This document shows, piece by piece, positions 62,959 through 63,101 of a DNA stretch of 63,101 nt. A program made the translations under genes and the position numbers. Each line of letters begins with the position of its first letter. The first letter of the stretch is position 1. The notes beneath the pieces were generated by a model. The model saw nothing but the letters and a program-made list of their open reading frames with translations, was not told where the DNA came from and did not search any database. The stretch is taken from the NCBI GenBank assembly GCA_018971625.1, contig JAGXAJ010000015.1:1-63101 (forward strand). Reading direction: 5' to 3'. Source of the DNA: Pseudomonadota bacterium. Lineage in GTDB: Bacteria > Pseudomonadota > Alphaproteobacteria > Rhizobiales > Xanthobacteraceae.

Positions 62959-63101
62959 TCAGACCGGGGAGATGGTGGACGGGTGTTCGGAGACATCGTG
63001 GACACTTTCTGGCCGGATGTCGATGGTTGCAATCATCTGGGCTCTGAAGACGACGTCGAAGACGCCATCCTTGATTGTTGGCCTGAACGCGACAGCCTTG
63101 C
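62959..63101 (-). mobile_element. C-terminal fragment of an IS481-family transposase, cut by the window edge
   Basis: The minus strand reads KAVAFRPTIKDGVFDVVFRA then MIATIDIRPESV and HPSTISPV-stop. The DGVxxVxF...IATIDIR pattern and SPV at the very end are typical of the short C-terminal tail of IS481-type transposases. It is a different copy from the remnant near 2051, which ends in HLTSGLNT. The rest of the element lies beyond the right edge. Confidence 0.65.

Overview
The window is chromosomal DNA of a high-GC alphaproteobacterium, most likely Bradyrhizobium or a close relative. The evidence is the gene order phoR-pstSCAB-phoU-phoB beside gcrA, argD-argF, hslO and apaG, a SAM-II riboswitch ahead of a metZ-type sulfhydrylase, an opgC gene, and several short dispersed palindromic repeats between genes. 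These identifications rest on motifs and family knowledge read by eye; no database search was run.

Left part (1-24186) is an accessory island abutting the 3' end of a tRNA-Gly(CCC) gene. Its outer end holds IS debris (an IS21-like end, a 5'-truncated IS481-type transposase), an orphan protein with repeated HTH-like modules and a small XRE regulator. Its core is a minus-strand run of large genes from 23711 to 3051: a Ser/Thr kinase fused to a UPF1-like helicase, a winged-helix protein with a degenerate PLD-like domain, a PP2C phosphatase, a NERD nuclease/double kinase/P-loop ATPase fusion, a middle protein interrupted by an in-frame TAG, a HerA-type ATPase of about 1,700 residues split by a frameshift at a 5-base homopolymer, and a YhaO/YhaN-like nuclease/SMC-type ATPase pair. 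The order NERD-kinase / middle protein / HerA ATPase resembles the effector side of DptFGH (phosphorothioate-dependent restriction) and MAD6-MAD7-MAD8 (methylation-associated defence), but no modification gene is visible. I propose a phosphorylation-controlled anti-mobile-element system, possibly inactive in this strain because two consecutive core genes are broken.

Middle part (24187-33203): tRNA-Gly, ogt, a lower-GC dCTP deaminase-type gene, the SAM-II riboswitch with mutually exclusive hairpins and metZ, a patch of small orphan genes, then opgC followed by two periplasmic SGNH-hydrolase-like proteins.

Right part (33461-63101) is core genome. It holds apaG, hslO, a frameshifted DUF4336 gene, argF-argD, gcrA and the complete phosphate regulon, with a PHO box before pstS and a long palindrome between pstS and pstC. 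It continues with a YbhN-type flippase-like protein, an OmpA/BON protein, a polysaccharide deacetylase, an SDR, a BoxR/BzdR-like regulator (HTH plus shikimate kinase-like domain) with three copies of a 14-bp operator candidate, an RDD protein, a type II NADH dehydrogenase-like gene, a ugpB pseudogene, and a translationally coupled set of sensor kinase, hybrid kinase and response regulator. An ECF-type sigma factor follows, and a second IS481-type transposase fragment runs off the right edge.
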